DNA of 64,000 nt from the NCBI RefSeq assembly GCF_014191355.1, contig NZ_JACHWM010000012.1:164810-228809 (forward strand), written 5' to 3'. Below the pieces are notes generated by a model. It saw only the letters and a program-made list of their open reading frames with translations, was not told where the DNA came from and did no database searches. This DNA is from Methylobacterium sp. R2-1. Lineage in GTDB: Bacteria; Pseudomonadota; Alphaproteobacteria; Rhizobiales; Beijerinckiaceae. This document shows positions 7,818-16,297 of the stretch, in pieces. The first letter of the stretch is position 1, and each line of letters opens with the position of its first letter. A program made the position numbers and the translations under genes.

Positions 7818-9710
7818 TTGGCCCTCGACGCGTTCAGCACGGCCACCGCCGGCCTGCGGGTCACGCAGGCCCAGATCGGGGTCGTCTCGCAGAACATCGC
7901 CAATGTCGGCACGGCGGGCTACGTCCGGCGCACGCTGTCGCCAGTCACCTCAGGCACGGGGAATGCCGGTGTAGCGACCGGCACGGTCGCCCGAGCAATC
8001 GATGCGGCGGCGCTCAAGCAGCTCCGCTCCGAGACGTCGGGCGCGGCCTATACCTCGCTGATGTCCAAGGCGCGTACCCAGCTCGACACGCTCTACGGAC
8101 GGCCGGGCGACAGCTCGGCGCTCGACGGCGTATTCAACAACTTCACGCTCTCGCTTCAAACGCTCGCAGCCAACCCGACCTCGACGGCCGCGCGGGCCAC
8201 GGTGCTCAGTGCGGCCAACGACATCGCCACGCGCATCGGCAGCGCCGCCAACGGCGTTCAGGCCCTGCGCTCGGGGCTGGAGACGCAGCTCGGCATCGAC
8301 ACCGACAAGGCGAACGGCCTGCTCGCACAACTGGCCAAGCTCAACTCCCGCATCATCGCGACCTCGACCGGCGACCCGAGCCGCCCCGACCTGGAGGACC
8401 AGCGCGACCAGGCACTCACCAGCCTGTCGGGTCTCATGGACATCAACGCCGTCACCCAGGGTGACGGCAGCGTGAGCGTACTGACCAGCTCCGGCGTCAC
8501 CCTGCTCGATCGCACCAATCCGGCTTCGCTCAGCTTCGATGCCCGCGGCACTCTTTCGGCCAATGCCCTCTACGACACCGACCCGTCGCAGAGCGGGGTG
8601 GGCACCATCGTCGCGACCACACCCGGAGGCGGCAAGATCGACCTGCTCGCCTCCGGGGCGATCCGTTCCGGCTCGATCGCCGCCGCGATCGAGCTGCGCG
8701 ACACGGTGCTGCCGCAGGCTCAGCGCCAACTCGACGACCTCGCGGCGGGCCTGTCGCGGGCGATGTCCGACCGTGTCGCCACCGGTACGGTTCCCACCGA
8801 CGGCACCCAAGGCGGCTTCGACATCGACCTCACCGGCCTCTCGGCCGGCAACGCCATCACCCTGACGGTCCAGGACGGAAGCGGGACGCAGCGCAACCTG
8901 ATCCTGATGCCGTCGTACCAGACGCCGCCGCCCACCGTTCCCGCCGGGAGCACCGACGACGCGAACGCGACGATCATCCCGTTTACGATCCCGCCGCCCG
9001 GTGCAAGCCGCGACCCCGCCTCGGTTCGCAACGCGATCGCTGCCGCTCTGGGTGGGGGCTACACGGTGTCGAGCGCGCCGGGCGGCGCGGCGGGAGCGAT
9101 GCGGATCCTGTCGACCGGCGGTGCGTCGCTGGTCGGGGCGAGCGCCAGCGTGACGCAGGTCACCTCGGCGAGCGACATCAAGGGCTCGGCCACGCAGCTT
9201 CCGCTCTTCGTCGATGGCGCGACCGCCGCGCTCTACACCGGCACCTTCGATGGCGGCTCGCAGCTCACCGGCTTCGCCCAGCGCATCGCCGTGAACCCGA
9301 CCGTGGTCGGCAGTGCCGGCAGCCTCGTCGGAATCACAGGGACGGGCACCGGAAGCAGCAACGGCGACGGAACCCGGCCCCAGGCCCTCTACACCGCGCT
9401 GACGAGCACGCAGCGCCTGTTCTCCTCGTCCAGCGGCATCAGCGGCATCGACGCGCCGACCCGCTCGAGCGTCGCCGACTTCGTCCAGGGCGTCATCTCG
9501 GTGCAGGGTGCAGCAGCCGCGGCGGCTCAGGATCTCGATGAGGGGCAGAGCATCGCCCTCTCGACGGCGCAGGGTCGCTTCGCCTCCGCCTCGGGCGTCA
9601 ACATCGACGAGGAAATGTCGAACCTGATCGCGCTCCAGCAGGCCTACGCCGCCAATGCCCGCGTGCTGACGGCCGCTCGCGACATGATCGACACCCTGCT
9701 CAGGATTTAG
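7818..9710 (+). CDS. flgK: Flagellar hook-associated protein 1, FlgK
   Basis: FlgK is the first hook-filament junction protein, exported by the flagellar type III system. The 630-residue protein starts at TTG behind a strong AAGGAGGAG box (7802-7810). The N-terminus (FSTATAGLRVTQAQIGVVSQ, then NIANVGTAGYVRR) and the C-terminal helix (EEMSNLIALQQAYAANARVL, DMIDTLLRI) are the paired coiled-coil signatures of rod/hook axial proteins. The central part, about residues 330-450, is a Pro/Gly/Thr-rich surface-domain insertion. It follows flgE by 26 bases and precedes flgL by 14, so the three are one operon. Confidence 0.93.
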   Translation: MALDAFSTATAGLRVTQAQIGVVSQNIANVGTAGYVRRTLSPVTSGTGNAGVATGTVARAIDAAALKQLRSETSGAAYTSLMSKARTQLDTLYGRPGDSSALDGVFNNFTLSLQTLAANPTSTAARATVLSAANDIATRIGSAANGVQALRSGLETQLGIDTDKANGLLAQLAKLNSRIIATSTGDPSRPDLEDQRDQALTSLSGLMDINAVTQGDGSVSVLTSSGVTLLDRTNPASLSFDARGTLSANALYDTDPSQSGVGTIVATTPGGGKIDLLASGAIRSGSIAAAIELRDTVLPQAQRQLDDLAAGLSRAMSDRVATGTVPTDGTQGGFDIDLTGLSAGNAITLTVQDGSGTQRNLILMPSYQTPPPTVPAGSTDDANATIIPFTIPPPGASRDPASVRNAIAAALGGGYTVSSAPGGAAGAMRILSTGGASLVGASASVTQVTSASDIKGSATQLPLFVDGATAALYTGTFDGGSQLTGFAQRIAVNPTVVGSAGSLVGITGTGTGSSNGDGTRPQALYTALTSTQRLFSSSSGISGIDAPTRSSVADFVQGVISVQGAAAAAAQDLDEGQSIALSTAQGRFASASGVNIDEEMSNLIALQQAYAANARVLTAARDMIDTLLRI

Positions 9711-9724
9711 CTTCGGAGCCGCCG

Positions 9725-11518
9725 ATGACCATTTCCGCCTTCGCCGCCGGCACCTACCGCTTCGACCGCCAGTCGGCGAGCCTCGTCGGCATGAAGAACC
9801 AGCTCGACGGGCTGGCCCGGCAGCTCTCGACGGGGCGCACCGCCGAAACCTATGGCGGCCTCGGCGTGGCGCGCACGACGAGCCTCAGCGCCCACGCGGC
9901 GATCAGCGCCCAGGACGGCTATCTCACGGCGATCACCTCGGCCGAGACCCGGGTGAAGCTCACGAGCGCCAGCCTGACGCAGCTCAAGTCGCTCTCCGAC
10001 AGCACCCGATCCAACCTCAGCGGAAACGTCGCCTCGCGCAACGAGAAGCTGCCGGCCACGACCGTGCAGCTCGCCGCCAACAACCTCTCGGCGGCTGTCG
10101 ATGCATTGAATCAGCAGGCCGGCGGGGTCTACGTCTTCTCTGGGCGAGCCACCGATACGGTGCCGGTCGTCTCGCAGCAGGCGATCATGAACGGCATCCC
10201 GGCGGAGGGCCTGGATGGGCTCAAAGCGCTGATCGCCGAGCAGAAGAAGGCCGATCTCGGTCCCTCGGGGAACGGACGCCTGATCCAGGGCCTCGGCACC
10301 CGGACGGTCAGTCTGTCGGAAGATACCAACCCGGAGGCGCGGGCGAATTTCGGCTTCACCCTCATGGCCGCGTCGAGTTCGAACAGCGCCTCGCTCGGCG
10401 TCGACTTCATCGCGGGGACGAAGCCCGATGTTTCCCTGAGCTTCGCGCAGCAGCCCGCCGACGGCGCGCAGGTGCGCGTCGTCCTGCAGTTCGCCGACGG
10501 CAGCCAGAAGACCCTCGACCTGACGGCTCGCACGGGGGAGGCCGGAAACGCGGCGGGCGCCTTCTCCATCGGCAACACCGCGGCGGAGACCGCCGCAAAC
10601 CTGAAGCGGGCGCTCGGCGGAGCCGACATCGCGAGCGTGCAGAGCGCCAACCCTCCCGGCGTGACGGCTACCTTCGCCAACGGGCGAGCCGCCTCGACAT
10701 CTTTCTCGATCGGGAACGGCGTCGCATCCGGTGACACCATCACGCTGAAGCTCGGCCTGCATGACGGCACGACCAAGACCATCACCCTGACCGCCTCCGA
10801 GACGGCCGATTCCACCTCCACGACGACCTTCGCCATCGGCGCGACGCCGGACGACACCACCGCAAACCTGTCGCGGACGCTCCAGAACGCTCTGACAGCG
10901 GCCGCCAACACCGACCTTTCTGCGAGTTCGACGGCCCGCGCCGCGCTCAACTTCTTCGAGGGCTCACCGGTGGCAGGGCTGAGCCCGCGGCGCGTCGCAG
11001 CGGACGGCAACGGCTTCGCCGAGACCGCAAGCGCCAAGACCGTGATCTGGTACAAGGGCGACACCGCCGCCGACCCACGGGCGACGGCGACCGTGCAGGC
11101 CGGTACCAGCCGGACGGTGGAGATCGGCGCTCAGGCCAACGAGGAAGCGATCCGCAGGACGCTGGCTGGCATCGCCGCGATGGCGGCCGAAAGCTTCACC
11201 AGCACGACCGGAACCGTCGATACGGCGCGTTTCGAGGCGGTGTCCAGCCGGGCGGCCAACCTGCTCACCCCGAGTGAGGATGAGCAGAGCCTGGAGCAGC
11301 TCGGCACCGATTTCGGCTTGGCGGCCAGCAGCATGGCCAATGCGAAGTCGGTAGCGAATACGACCAAGGCGACCCTGGAGGCGTCCCTCGACGGGGTCGA
11401 CACGGTCTCGACGGAGGAGGTCGCGGCCAAGCTGCTGAGCCTGCAGACGCAACTGCAAGCGAGCTACAAGGTCACCTCGATCCTCTCCGAGATGAGCCTC
11501 GTCAACTATCTGCGCTAG
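9725..11518 (+). CDS. flgL: Flagellar hook-associated protein 3, FlgL (enlarged)
   Basis: FlgL is the second junction protein between hook and flagellin filament. The 597-residue protein has a flagellin-like N-terminal helix region (LDGLARQLSTGRTAETYGGL at about 27-46, then SAHAAISAQDGYLTAIT) and a C-terminal helix ending LQASYKVTSILSEMSLVNYL. FlgL is usually about 300-400 residues, so this one is large. The extra length is in the middle, where two similar segments (about 236-300 and 334-396) each contain a strand-rich part ending in F-S/A-IG and a helix (AAETAANLKRAL, DDTTANLSRTLQNAL). It ends the flgE-flgK-flgL operon, and a palindromic repeat and terminator follow. Confidence 0.88.
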   Translation: MTISAFAAGTYRFDRQSASLVGMKNQLDGLARQLSTGRTAETYGGLGVARTTSLSAHAAISAQDGYLTAITSAETRVKLTSASLTQLKSLSDSTRSNLSGNVASRNEKLPATTVQLAANNLSAAVDALNQQAGGVYVFSGRATDTVPVVSQQAIMNGIPAEGLDGLKALIAEQKKADLGPSGNGRLIQGLGTRTVSLSEDTNPEARANFGFTLMAASSSNSASLGVDFIAGTKPDVSLSFAQQPADGAQVRVVLQFADGSQKTLDLTARTGEAGNAAGAFSIGNTAAETAANLKRALGGADIASVQSANPPGVTATFANGRAASTSFSIGNGVASGDTITLKLGLHDGTTKTITLTASETADSTSTTTFAIGATPDDTTANLSRTLQNALTAAANTDLSASSTARAALNFFEGSPVAGLSPRRVAADGNGFAETASAKTVIWYKGDTAADPRATATVQAGTSRTVEIGAQANEEAIRRTLAGIAAMAAESFTSTTGTVDTARFEAVSSRAANLLTPSEDEQSLEQLGTDFGLAASSMANAKSVANTTKATLEASLDGVDTVSTEEVAAKLLSLQTQLQASYKVTSILSEMSLVNYLR

Positions 11519-11528
11519 GCTTTCGGCG

Positions 11529-11577
11529 TTGCGTCGACTTTTTACGAAAGCCGGCGGTCATCGTTCGGGACGCCGCG
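11529..11577 (+). repeat. Palindromic intergenic repeat, family 1 (copy A)
   Basis: The sequence around GCGTCGACTTTTTACGAAAG and CCGGCGGTCATCGTTCGGGA matches the repeat best seen at 22561-22615. It is an imperfect palindrome (CGAAAG...CGTTCGGGACG) placed 10 bases after the flgL stop. Confidence 0.6.
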
Positions 11578-11594
11578 TTCACTGCCGCCTGGAA

Positions 11595-11634
11595 TGAAAG
11601 CGGCCCGAGGTTTCCCTCGGGCCGCTTTCATTTT
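11595..11634. terminator. Bidirectional terminator between flgL and the DUF4167 gene
   Basis: A perfect 16-bp inverted repeat (11595-11610 and 11615-11630) encloses a 4-base loop and is followed by TTTT on the plus strand. It separates convergent genes and can stop transcription of the hook operon and probably of the opposite gene. Confidence 0.85.
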
Positions 11635-11641
11635 GCTCGTC

Positions 11642-12859
11642 TTACTCGGCTGCGTCCGGCGTATCGCTCTTCTCCGGAGCGGCCTCGCCCTCGGCGCCCT
11701 TGTAGCGGGTCCGGCGACGCCGGGGCTTGGGTGCAGGTGCCTCGTCGCCCGAGGGCAGCTCAGCGGCCGGTGCCGCTTCGCGAGGCTCCGGCGCGGAGCG
11801 CGGAGCCGGGGCCTCGGTCGAGGCCGGCAAAGGAGCGGGATTGCGGGTTGCCGTCATCAGGAAAGCGGGCAGTGCCGACGGATCCGCAGCCTCGGCCGCC
11901 GCGGCGCGGCTGGCCTCGCTTGCACGACCGCGTCCGCGACGCGGCGGCGGACTCTCGGAACGCACCGGCCCCTCGGACCGCGGGGCGGCCTCGGCGCGCG
12001 TGTCCTGACGCGGCTCGATCGGGCGCGGGTCTTGGCGCGGTTCCTGGCGTGGCTCCTGACGCGGCGCTTCGGAGGTCTCGGGGCGAGCGGTCTCGAAACG
12101 CGCGGCGTCGCGGCGGTTCTCCCTCGGGTTTTCACGGCCTTCCTGAGGCTGCTGCCCGAAGTCCTGTCGATAATCCTGGCGCCGGTCCTGCCGATAATCC
12201 TGGCGGTGACCGTCCTGACGAGGATAGTCCTGGCGATCCTGACGCTCGGGCCGGTCTTGACGCTCAGGCCGGTCTTGACGGTCCTGGCGGAAGTCCTGCC
12301 GCGGCTCGCCGCGGTTGTAGTCCTGCCGGTTGCCCTCGAAACGCTGACCGCGTTCACCGCGGTCATTACGATCGTTGCGGTCGCGGGCCTGGAAGCGCTG
12401 GTTCCGGTCGTTGCGGTCGTTGCGCTGGTTCCGGCCGTCGAAGTCGTGGCGCTCGAACGGCTGCGGCTGCTGGGCCGGGTCGCCGTACTCGTCGGTGCCG
12501 TAGCCGAAGCCCGGGCGACCGCCCTCGCTGGTCTGACCCTGGACGGCCTCGTCCTCACCCTCCTCGTCCTCGTCGAAGCCGTTGCGGGCATAGCCCTGGC
12601 TGACTTGCGGACGGCCCGGCTCCTGGGCGCCGGTGATGATGCGAAAATAGTGCTCGCCGTGCTGGAAGTAGTTCTCCGCCGCGATTGGATCACCGCTCGC
12701 CAAGGCATCGCGGGCGAGCTGCGCGTACTTGTCGGCGATATGCTGAGCGGTGCCGCGGATTTTGACGTCGGGACCGTTCGACTCGTAGGAGCGCGTCAGC
12801 GGATTCGGACCTTTGGGCCGATTGCGACCCCGCATCCGTCGATTCTGGTTTGGTCTCAT
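11642..12859 (-). CDS. DUF4167 protein with RQD-rich low-complexity body
   Basis: The 405-residue protein begins MRPNQNRRMRGRNRPKGPNP and continues with a short conserved domain to about residue 80 (DVKIRGTAQHIADKYAQLAR, then GDPIAAENYFQHGEHYFRII). That is the DUF4167 signature found throughout Hyphomicrobiales. Residues about 130-245 are a disordered array rich in Arg, Gln, Asp, Asn and Glu, with repeated RQD/ERQDR units. The rest is acidic and Pro/Ala-rich and ends with a basic patch (PKPRRRRTRYKG). Both the basic and the RQD-rich parts suggest RNA binding or condensate formation, but this is inference; the function is not established. The gene follows prfA-prmC on the same strand, a common alphaproteobacterial order. 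Confidence 0.85.
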   Translation of the reverse strand: MRPNQNRRMRGRNRPKGPNPLTRSYESNGPDVKIRGTAQHIADKYAQLARDALASGDPIAAENYFQHGEHYFRIITGAQEPGRPQVSQGYARNGFDEDEEGEDEAVQGQTSEGGRPGFGYGTDEYGDPAQQPQPFERHDFDGRNQRNDRNDRNQRFQARDRNDRNDRGERGQRFEGNRQDYNRGEPRQDFRQDRQDRPERQDRPERQDRQDYPRQDGHRQDYRQDRRQDYRQDFGQQPQEGRENPRENRRDAARFETARPETSEAPRQEPRQEPRQDPRPIEPRQDTRAEAAPRSEGPVRSESPPPRRGRGRASEASRAAAAEAADPSALPAFLMTATRNPAPLPASTEAPAPRSAPEPREAAPAAELPSGDEAPAPKPRRRRTRYKGAEGEAAPEKSDTPDAAE

Positions 12860-13381
12860 CGGCCTCGATTGACCCTCGTTACCTGTCGCTCAGCGTGACT
12901 GACAGCGCCGGAGCCTTGCTCGCGGACGAAGCGGGTCGGGCGCAGGGCGCCCAAGCGCGCACATTCCGCGATGTTTGCCGCTCGTCCGGTGGCTGCGCTC
13001 TGTTCCGGCGCGCCGCGAGACATCCCTCGACTGTCAGGTTCGATCCCACCGAGCCTGGCCGCGACTGCCGGAGCGCGTCCGCTCGATGGTGGGAAGACCG
13101 TCCGAAGCCGGAGGACACGGTCAAAACCGATCCTGCCGATACCGACTTAAAGAGTGCCTCACAAAAATCCCGGAATTCGGGAGCTCCCTTTAGCCAGAAC
13201 GGCGCAGCGGGAGTTTTGTGAGAGACGCTCAACGGGCCGTTGGCGGTCTGCATATCTAAGCTAGTGACTGACGCCCTCGACAACAAGCATTTTTTCGGGG
13301 CAACGGTGGCTTATGCCGGATTTCTGTGGGCTCAGTGGCAATTTAAGCCGAACCGTGCCCCGGAATCCGCCCTTCGATTCC
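12860..13381. other. Long intergenic region with an inverted repeat, no gene supported
   Basis: The 520-base gap between prmC and the DUF4167 gene contains open frames on both strands but no convincing protein. It carries an imperfect inverted repeat (13158-13171 / 13209-13222) and presumably the promoter of the DUF4167 gene. Confidence 0.5.
13158..13222. repeat. Imperfect inverted repeat with CTCACAAAA arms
   Basis: The arms CTCACAAAAATCCC and GGGAGTTTTGTGAG match at 13 of 14 positions. A shorter palindrome (CCCGGAATTCGGG) lies inside the left side. It could be a mobile palindromic element or a structured RNA; no U-tract argues against a simple terminator. Confidence 0.5.
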
Positions 13382-14272
13382 TCACCTGCCCGCCAAGGAT
13401 GGCCGAAGCGTGACGACCCGATCGTTGCCGGCGAGATCCCGGCCGACGCTCATGTCCTCGAATCCCATCGCCCGCCCGAGACGGGTCAGCGCCTGTCCCT
13501 GATCGTAGCCGATCTCCATGACGAGGGCGCCGCGGGTGGAGAGCAGACCGGGCCGCCGCGCGATGTCGGAGAGAATCGCGCGATAGGCGTCGAGCCCGTC
13601 GACGCCGCCATCGAGGGCGGCGGGCGGATCGTGCAGGCGCACTTCCGGCTCGAGCGTCGCGATGACGGGGGCGGCGATGTAGGGCGGGTTCGAGACGATC
13701 AGGTCGAACGGCCCCGTCATCGCATCGAGCCAGGAGCCGCACAGGAAGGCGGCCCGGTCCCCGACGCCGTTCGCCTCCGCATTCCGGCGGGCGACAGCCA
13801 GGGCACCCTGCGCGCGGTCGAGGCCGATACCCAAAGCACCGGGCCGCTCGTGCAGCAGCGCCACGAGGATGCAGCCGGAGCCGGTGCCGAGATCGATCAG
13901 CCGCAGCGGCCGATCCCGCTCGGGAAACAGGCGCAAAGCCGCCTCCACCACGCTCTCGGTGTCGGGCCGCGGCACCAGCGTCTCCGGCCCGAGGGCGAAG
14001 GGCAGCCCCCAGAACTCCCAAGCGCCGATGATCCGCGCCACCGGTTCGCCTGCCAGCCGGCGCGCCGCAGCCTGTCCGAGCGCCGCCGCACCGGCCTCGC
14101 CGATCGGCTCGCGCCCGCGCAGGGACAGGTCGAGGGGGGTGAGCGCGAGGGCGTGCAGGGCGAGGAAGCGGGCATCCGTGCGCGCATTCGGCAGCCCGGC
14201 CTCTTCGAAGACCTGTCCGAGGCGCCGCAGGGCGGTCTCGCGGGGGAGCGTCGGGGCGAGATCGATGGTCAT
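13382..14272 (-). CDS. prmC: Peptide chain release factor N5-glutamine methyltransferase
   Basis: PrmC methylates the glutamine of the GGQ motif in release factors RF1 and RF2 using S-adenosylmethionine, which raises termination efficiency. The 296-residue protein has the helical N-terminal domain with LPNARTDARFLALHALAL. It also has the family motif ETLVPRPDTE, the SAM-binding motif LIDLGTGSGCI and the catalytic NPPY motif in LIVSNPPYIAAP. The ATG at 14272 (MTIDLAPTLPRE) is preferred over an upstream in-frame ATG at 14308. It lies directly downstream of prfA on the same strand, so substrate and modifying enzyme are made together. Confidence 0.93.
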   Translation of the reverse strand: MTIDLAPTLPRETALRRLGQVFEEAGLPNARTDARFLALHALALTPLDLSLRGREPIGEAGAAALGQAAARRLAGEPVARIIGAWEFWGLPFALGPETLVPRPDTESVVEAALRLFPERDRPLRLIDLGTGSGCILVALLHERPGALGIGLDRAQGALAVARRNAEANGVGDRAAFLCGSWLDAMTGPFDLIVSNPPYIAAPVIATLEPEVRLHDPPAALDGGVDGLDAYRAILSDIARRPGLLSTRGALVMEIGYDQGQALTRLGRAMGFEDMSVGRDLAGNDRVVTLRPSLAGR

Positions 14273-14348
14273 GCGAACCGATGCGAGACGAAACCGTCGC
14301 CCGTCCATCCTCGCAGGGTCGAGCGGATCCGTGCGCCGGACCTTGCCG

Positions 14349-15434
14349 TCACGCCATCCCCTCGGCCGCGAGCAGCTCCGCCTGATGCTCGGTCACCAGC
14401 GCATCGATCACCTCGTCGAGGGCCGGCCCAGCCATGACGTCCTCCAGCTTGTAGAGGGTCAGGTTGATGCGGTGGTCGGTAACGCGGCCTTGCGGGAAGT
14501 TGTAGGTGCGGATGCGCTCGGAGCGGTCGCCGGAGCCGACCTGCGCCTTGCGGTCGGCCGCCCGCGCTGAATCCTTGGCCGTGCGCTCGGCGTCGAACAG
14601 CTTCGCCCGCAGGAGCGCCATCGCCCGGGCGCGGTTCTTGTGCTGCGAGCGCTCCTCCTGGACGAACACGACCACGCCCGTCGGAATGTGGGTGATACGG
14701 ATCGCCGATTCCGTCTTGTTGACGTGCTGGCCGCCCGCTCCTTGAGCCCGCATGGTGTCGATCTTCAGATCGGCCTCGTTGACGACGACATCGACCTCCT
14801 CCGCCTCCGGCAGCACGGCCACAGTGGCGGCGGAGGTGTGGATGCGCCCCTGAGTCTCGGTGTCGGGCACGCGCTGGACGCGGTGGGCCCCGCTCTCGAA
14901 CTTCAGCCGCGAGAACACCGAGCGGCCCTTCACCTCGGCCACGACCTCGCGAAAGCCGCCGACCGTGCCCTCGCTCTCGGAGATCACCTCGACGCGCCAG
15001 CCCTTCGACTCGGCGTATTTCGCGTACATGCGGAACAGGTCACCCGCGAACAGGGCCGCCTCGTCGCCGCCGGTGCCGGCGCGGATTTCGAGGATCGCGC
15101 TCTTCTCGTCGGCCGCGTCCTTGGGCAGCAGCATCAGTTGCAGCGCGCGGTGAGCCTGTTCGAGTGCCGCCTCGGCTTCCGGCTTCTCCTCGGCCGCGAG
15201 CGCGCGCATCTCGGGATCGCCGCCGGGCTCGTCGATCAGCGCCCGAATGCCGGCCAGGTTGGCCTCCGCGGCCCGGTAGCCGTGGATCGCGGCCACGACG
15301 CCGTCGAGCTCGGACAATTCGCGGGAAAGCTGCACGATCGTTTCGGCCTCGGCCGAGCCGTCGGCGAGCTGCGCCGTGACGATCTCGTGCCGAGCCAGAA
15401 TGGCGTCGAGGCGATCGGAAGGAATGGGGGTCAT
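14349..15434 (-). CDS. prfA: Peptide chain release factor 1 (RF1)
   Basis: RF1 recognises UAA and UAG in the ribosomal A site and triggers peptide release. The 361-residue protein is of normal length. It has the domain-2 segment with the catalytic GGQ (MRAQGAGGQHVNKTESAIRI), the surrounding IHTSAATVAVLPEAEEVD strand, and a C-terminal NFPQGRVTDHRI motif. The PxT codon-recognition element lies in RVQRVPDTETQGRIHTS (PDTE region). It starts at ATG (MTPIPSDRLDAI). It is followed by prmC and preceded by a metallopeptidase gene after about 190 bases. Confidence 0.96.
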   Translation of the reverse strand: MTPIPSDRLDAILARHEIVTAQLADGSAEAETIVQLSRELSELDGVVAAIHGYRAAEANLAGIRALIDEPGGDPEMRALAAEEKPEAEAALEQAHRALQLMLLPKDAADEKSAILEIRAGTGGDEAALFAGDLFRMYAKYAESKGWRVEVISESEGTVGGFREVVAEVKGRSVFSRLKFESGAHRVQRVPDTETQGRIHTSAATVAVLPEAEEVDVVVNEADLKIDTMRAQGAGGQHVNKTESAIRITHIPTGVVVFVQEERSQHKNRARAMALLRAKLFDAERTAKDSARAADRKAQVGSGDRSERIRTYNFPQGRVTDHRINLTLYKLEDVMAGPALDEVIDALVTEHQAELLAAEGMA

Positions 15435-15623
15435 CGCCTGCTAGGATACTCGTGGATGGTGCGCGTCAAATCGGAAGAGGACGGGGCGGATCGCACGACC
15501 GCTTCGGTTGGCTTGCCCGAACAGCGAGTTCAGGGCGGTTCGACCGGCACCCGTTACCCGTGCGACGACCGGGAGGGAAGATGCGCCGGAGCCGGCGGCG
15601 CATCAGGGTCGTTCATGGATCGC

Positions 15624-16283
15624 TCACGCCGTGGCAGACCATGGCGAGGCTGCAAGGACTCTATCCGCCGGCACGTTCACCCAGGTCTCGCCATCCGGCG
15701 CAGGGTGCGCGGCAAGCCAATCGCCGACGATCCGGTATCCGAGCGTGTAGCCGAACCAGCGCGGGTGCCGCCCGCCCGCTCCGAAGAACCAGCCGGCGTG
15801 GTCGTGATCGAGCGCTCGCAGGTCCGTTGCACTCGGAAGATGGGCCCGCAACACCGCATCGTCCAGGGCGCACTCCCAAGGCTCGGGAGGCGCGTTGAAG
15901 AGCGTCCCGGCGAACTGCCCGGCCAATCCCTCGCTGACCAGCGCCTCGCCCAGCGTGCGGCCGTATCCGGGTCCGGCGAAGCGACGGCAGTGATGCACCT
16001 CGTGGGCGATCGTTCGCCGGATGTCGCCGTTGTCGAGGCTCGCCGCAAAATTCGGATTGAGCGGGTCGAGCGTCAGCGAGCACAGGCCGGGGCGGTAGGC
16101 ACGGCCGGTCGTTCCCGTCTCCGGGATGACAGCCCCCGTCAGGCGCTCCACGAGGATGTCCAGGCAGAACGGCGGCAAGAGGCCCGCCACGGCCTGCCGG
16201 GCGGCTTCGATCTCCGCAGCGATCCGATCGCGCCAGGGCGCGAGGTCCCCCTCCGCTTCCAGCCAGTGCAGACGCCAGTCCAA
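15624..16283 (-). CDS. Putative zinc metallopeptidase with HEVHH motif (DUF2268-like)
   Basis: The product of about 219 residues has an HExxH zinc-peptidase motif in RTIAHEVHHCRRFAG. A downstream segment, GEALVSEGLAGQFAG, provides a Glu suitable as third zinc ligand, the arrangement seen in DUF2268-type proteases. There is no signal peptide, so it is probably cytoplasmic. The start is uncertain: the frame is open further upstream, through the end of ptsP. A TTG at 16283 (DWRLHWLEAEGDLAPW follows) leaves 14 bases between genes and is my choice. It lies between ptsP and prfA on the same strand, probably read from the ptsP transcript. The substrate is unknown. Confidence 0.7.
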   Translation of the reverse strand: MDWRLHWLEAEGDLAPWRDRIAAEIEAARQAVAGLLPPFCLDILVERLTGAVIPETGTTGRAYRPGLCSLTLDPLNPNFAASLDNGDIRRTIAHEVHHCRRFAGPGYGRTLGEALVSEGLAGQFAGTLFNAPPEPWECALDDAVLRAHLPSATDLRALDHDHAGWFFGAGGRHPRWFGYTLGYRIVGDWLAAHPAPDGETWVNVPADRVLAASPWSATA

Positions 16284-16297
16284 CGGGTTCTCCGACG

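Noticed and set aside
13030..13050. GGTTCGATCCC, a tRNA T-loop-like sequence
   Set aside because: The flanks do not pair and there is no cloverleaf, so it is not a tRNA.
12850..13286. Open frames on both strands in the prmC-DUF4167 gap
   Set aside because: Neither has a good ribosome-binding site or recognisable pattern. One reads through the inverted repeat at 13158-13222.
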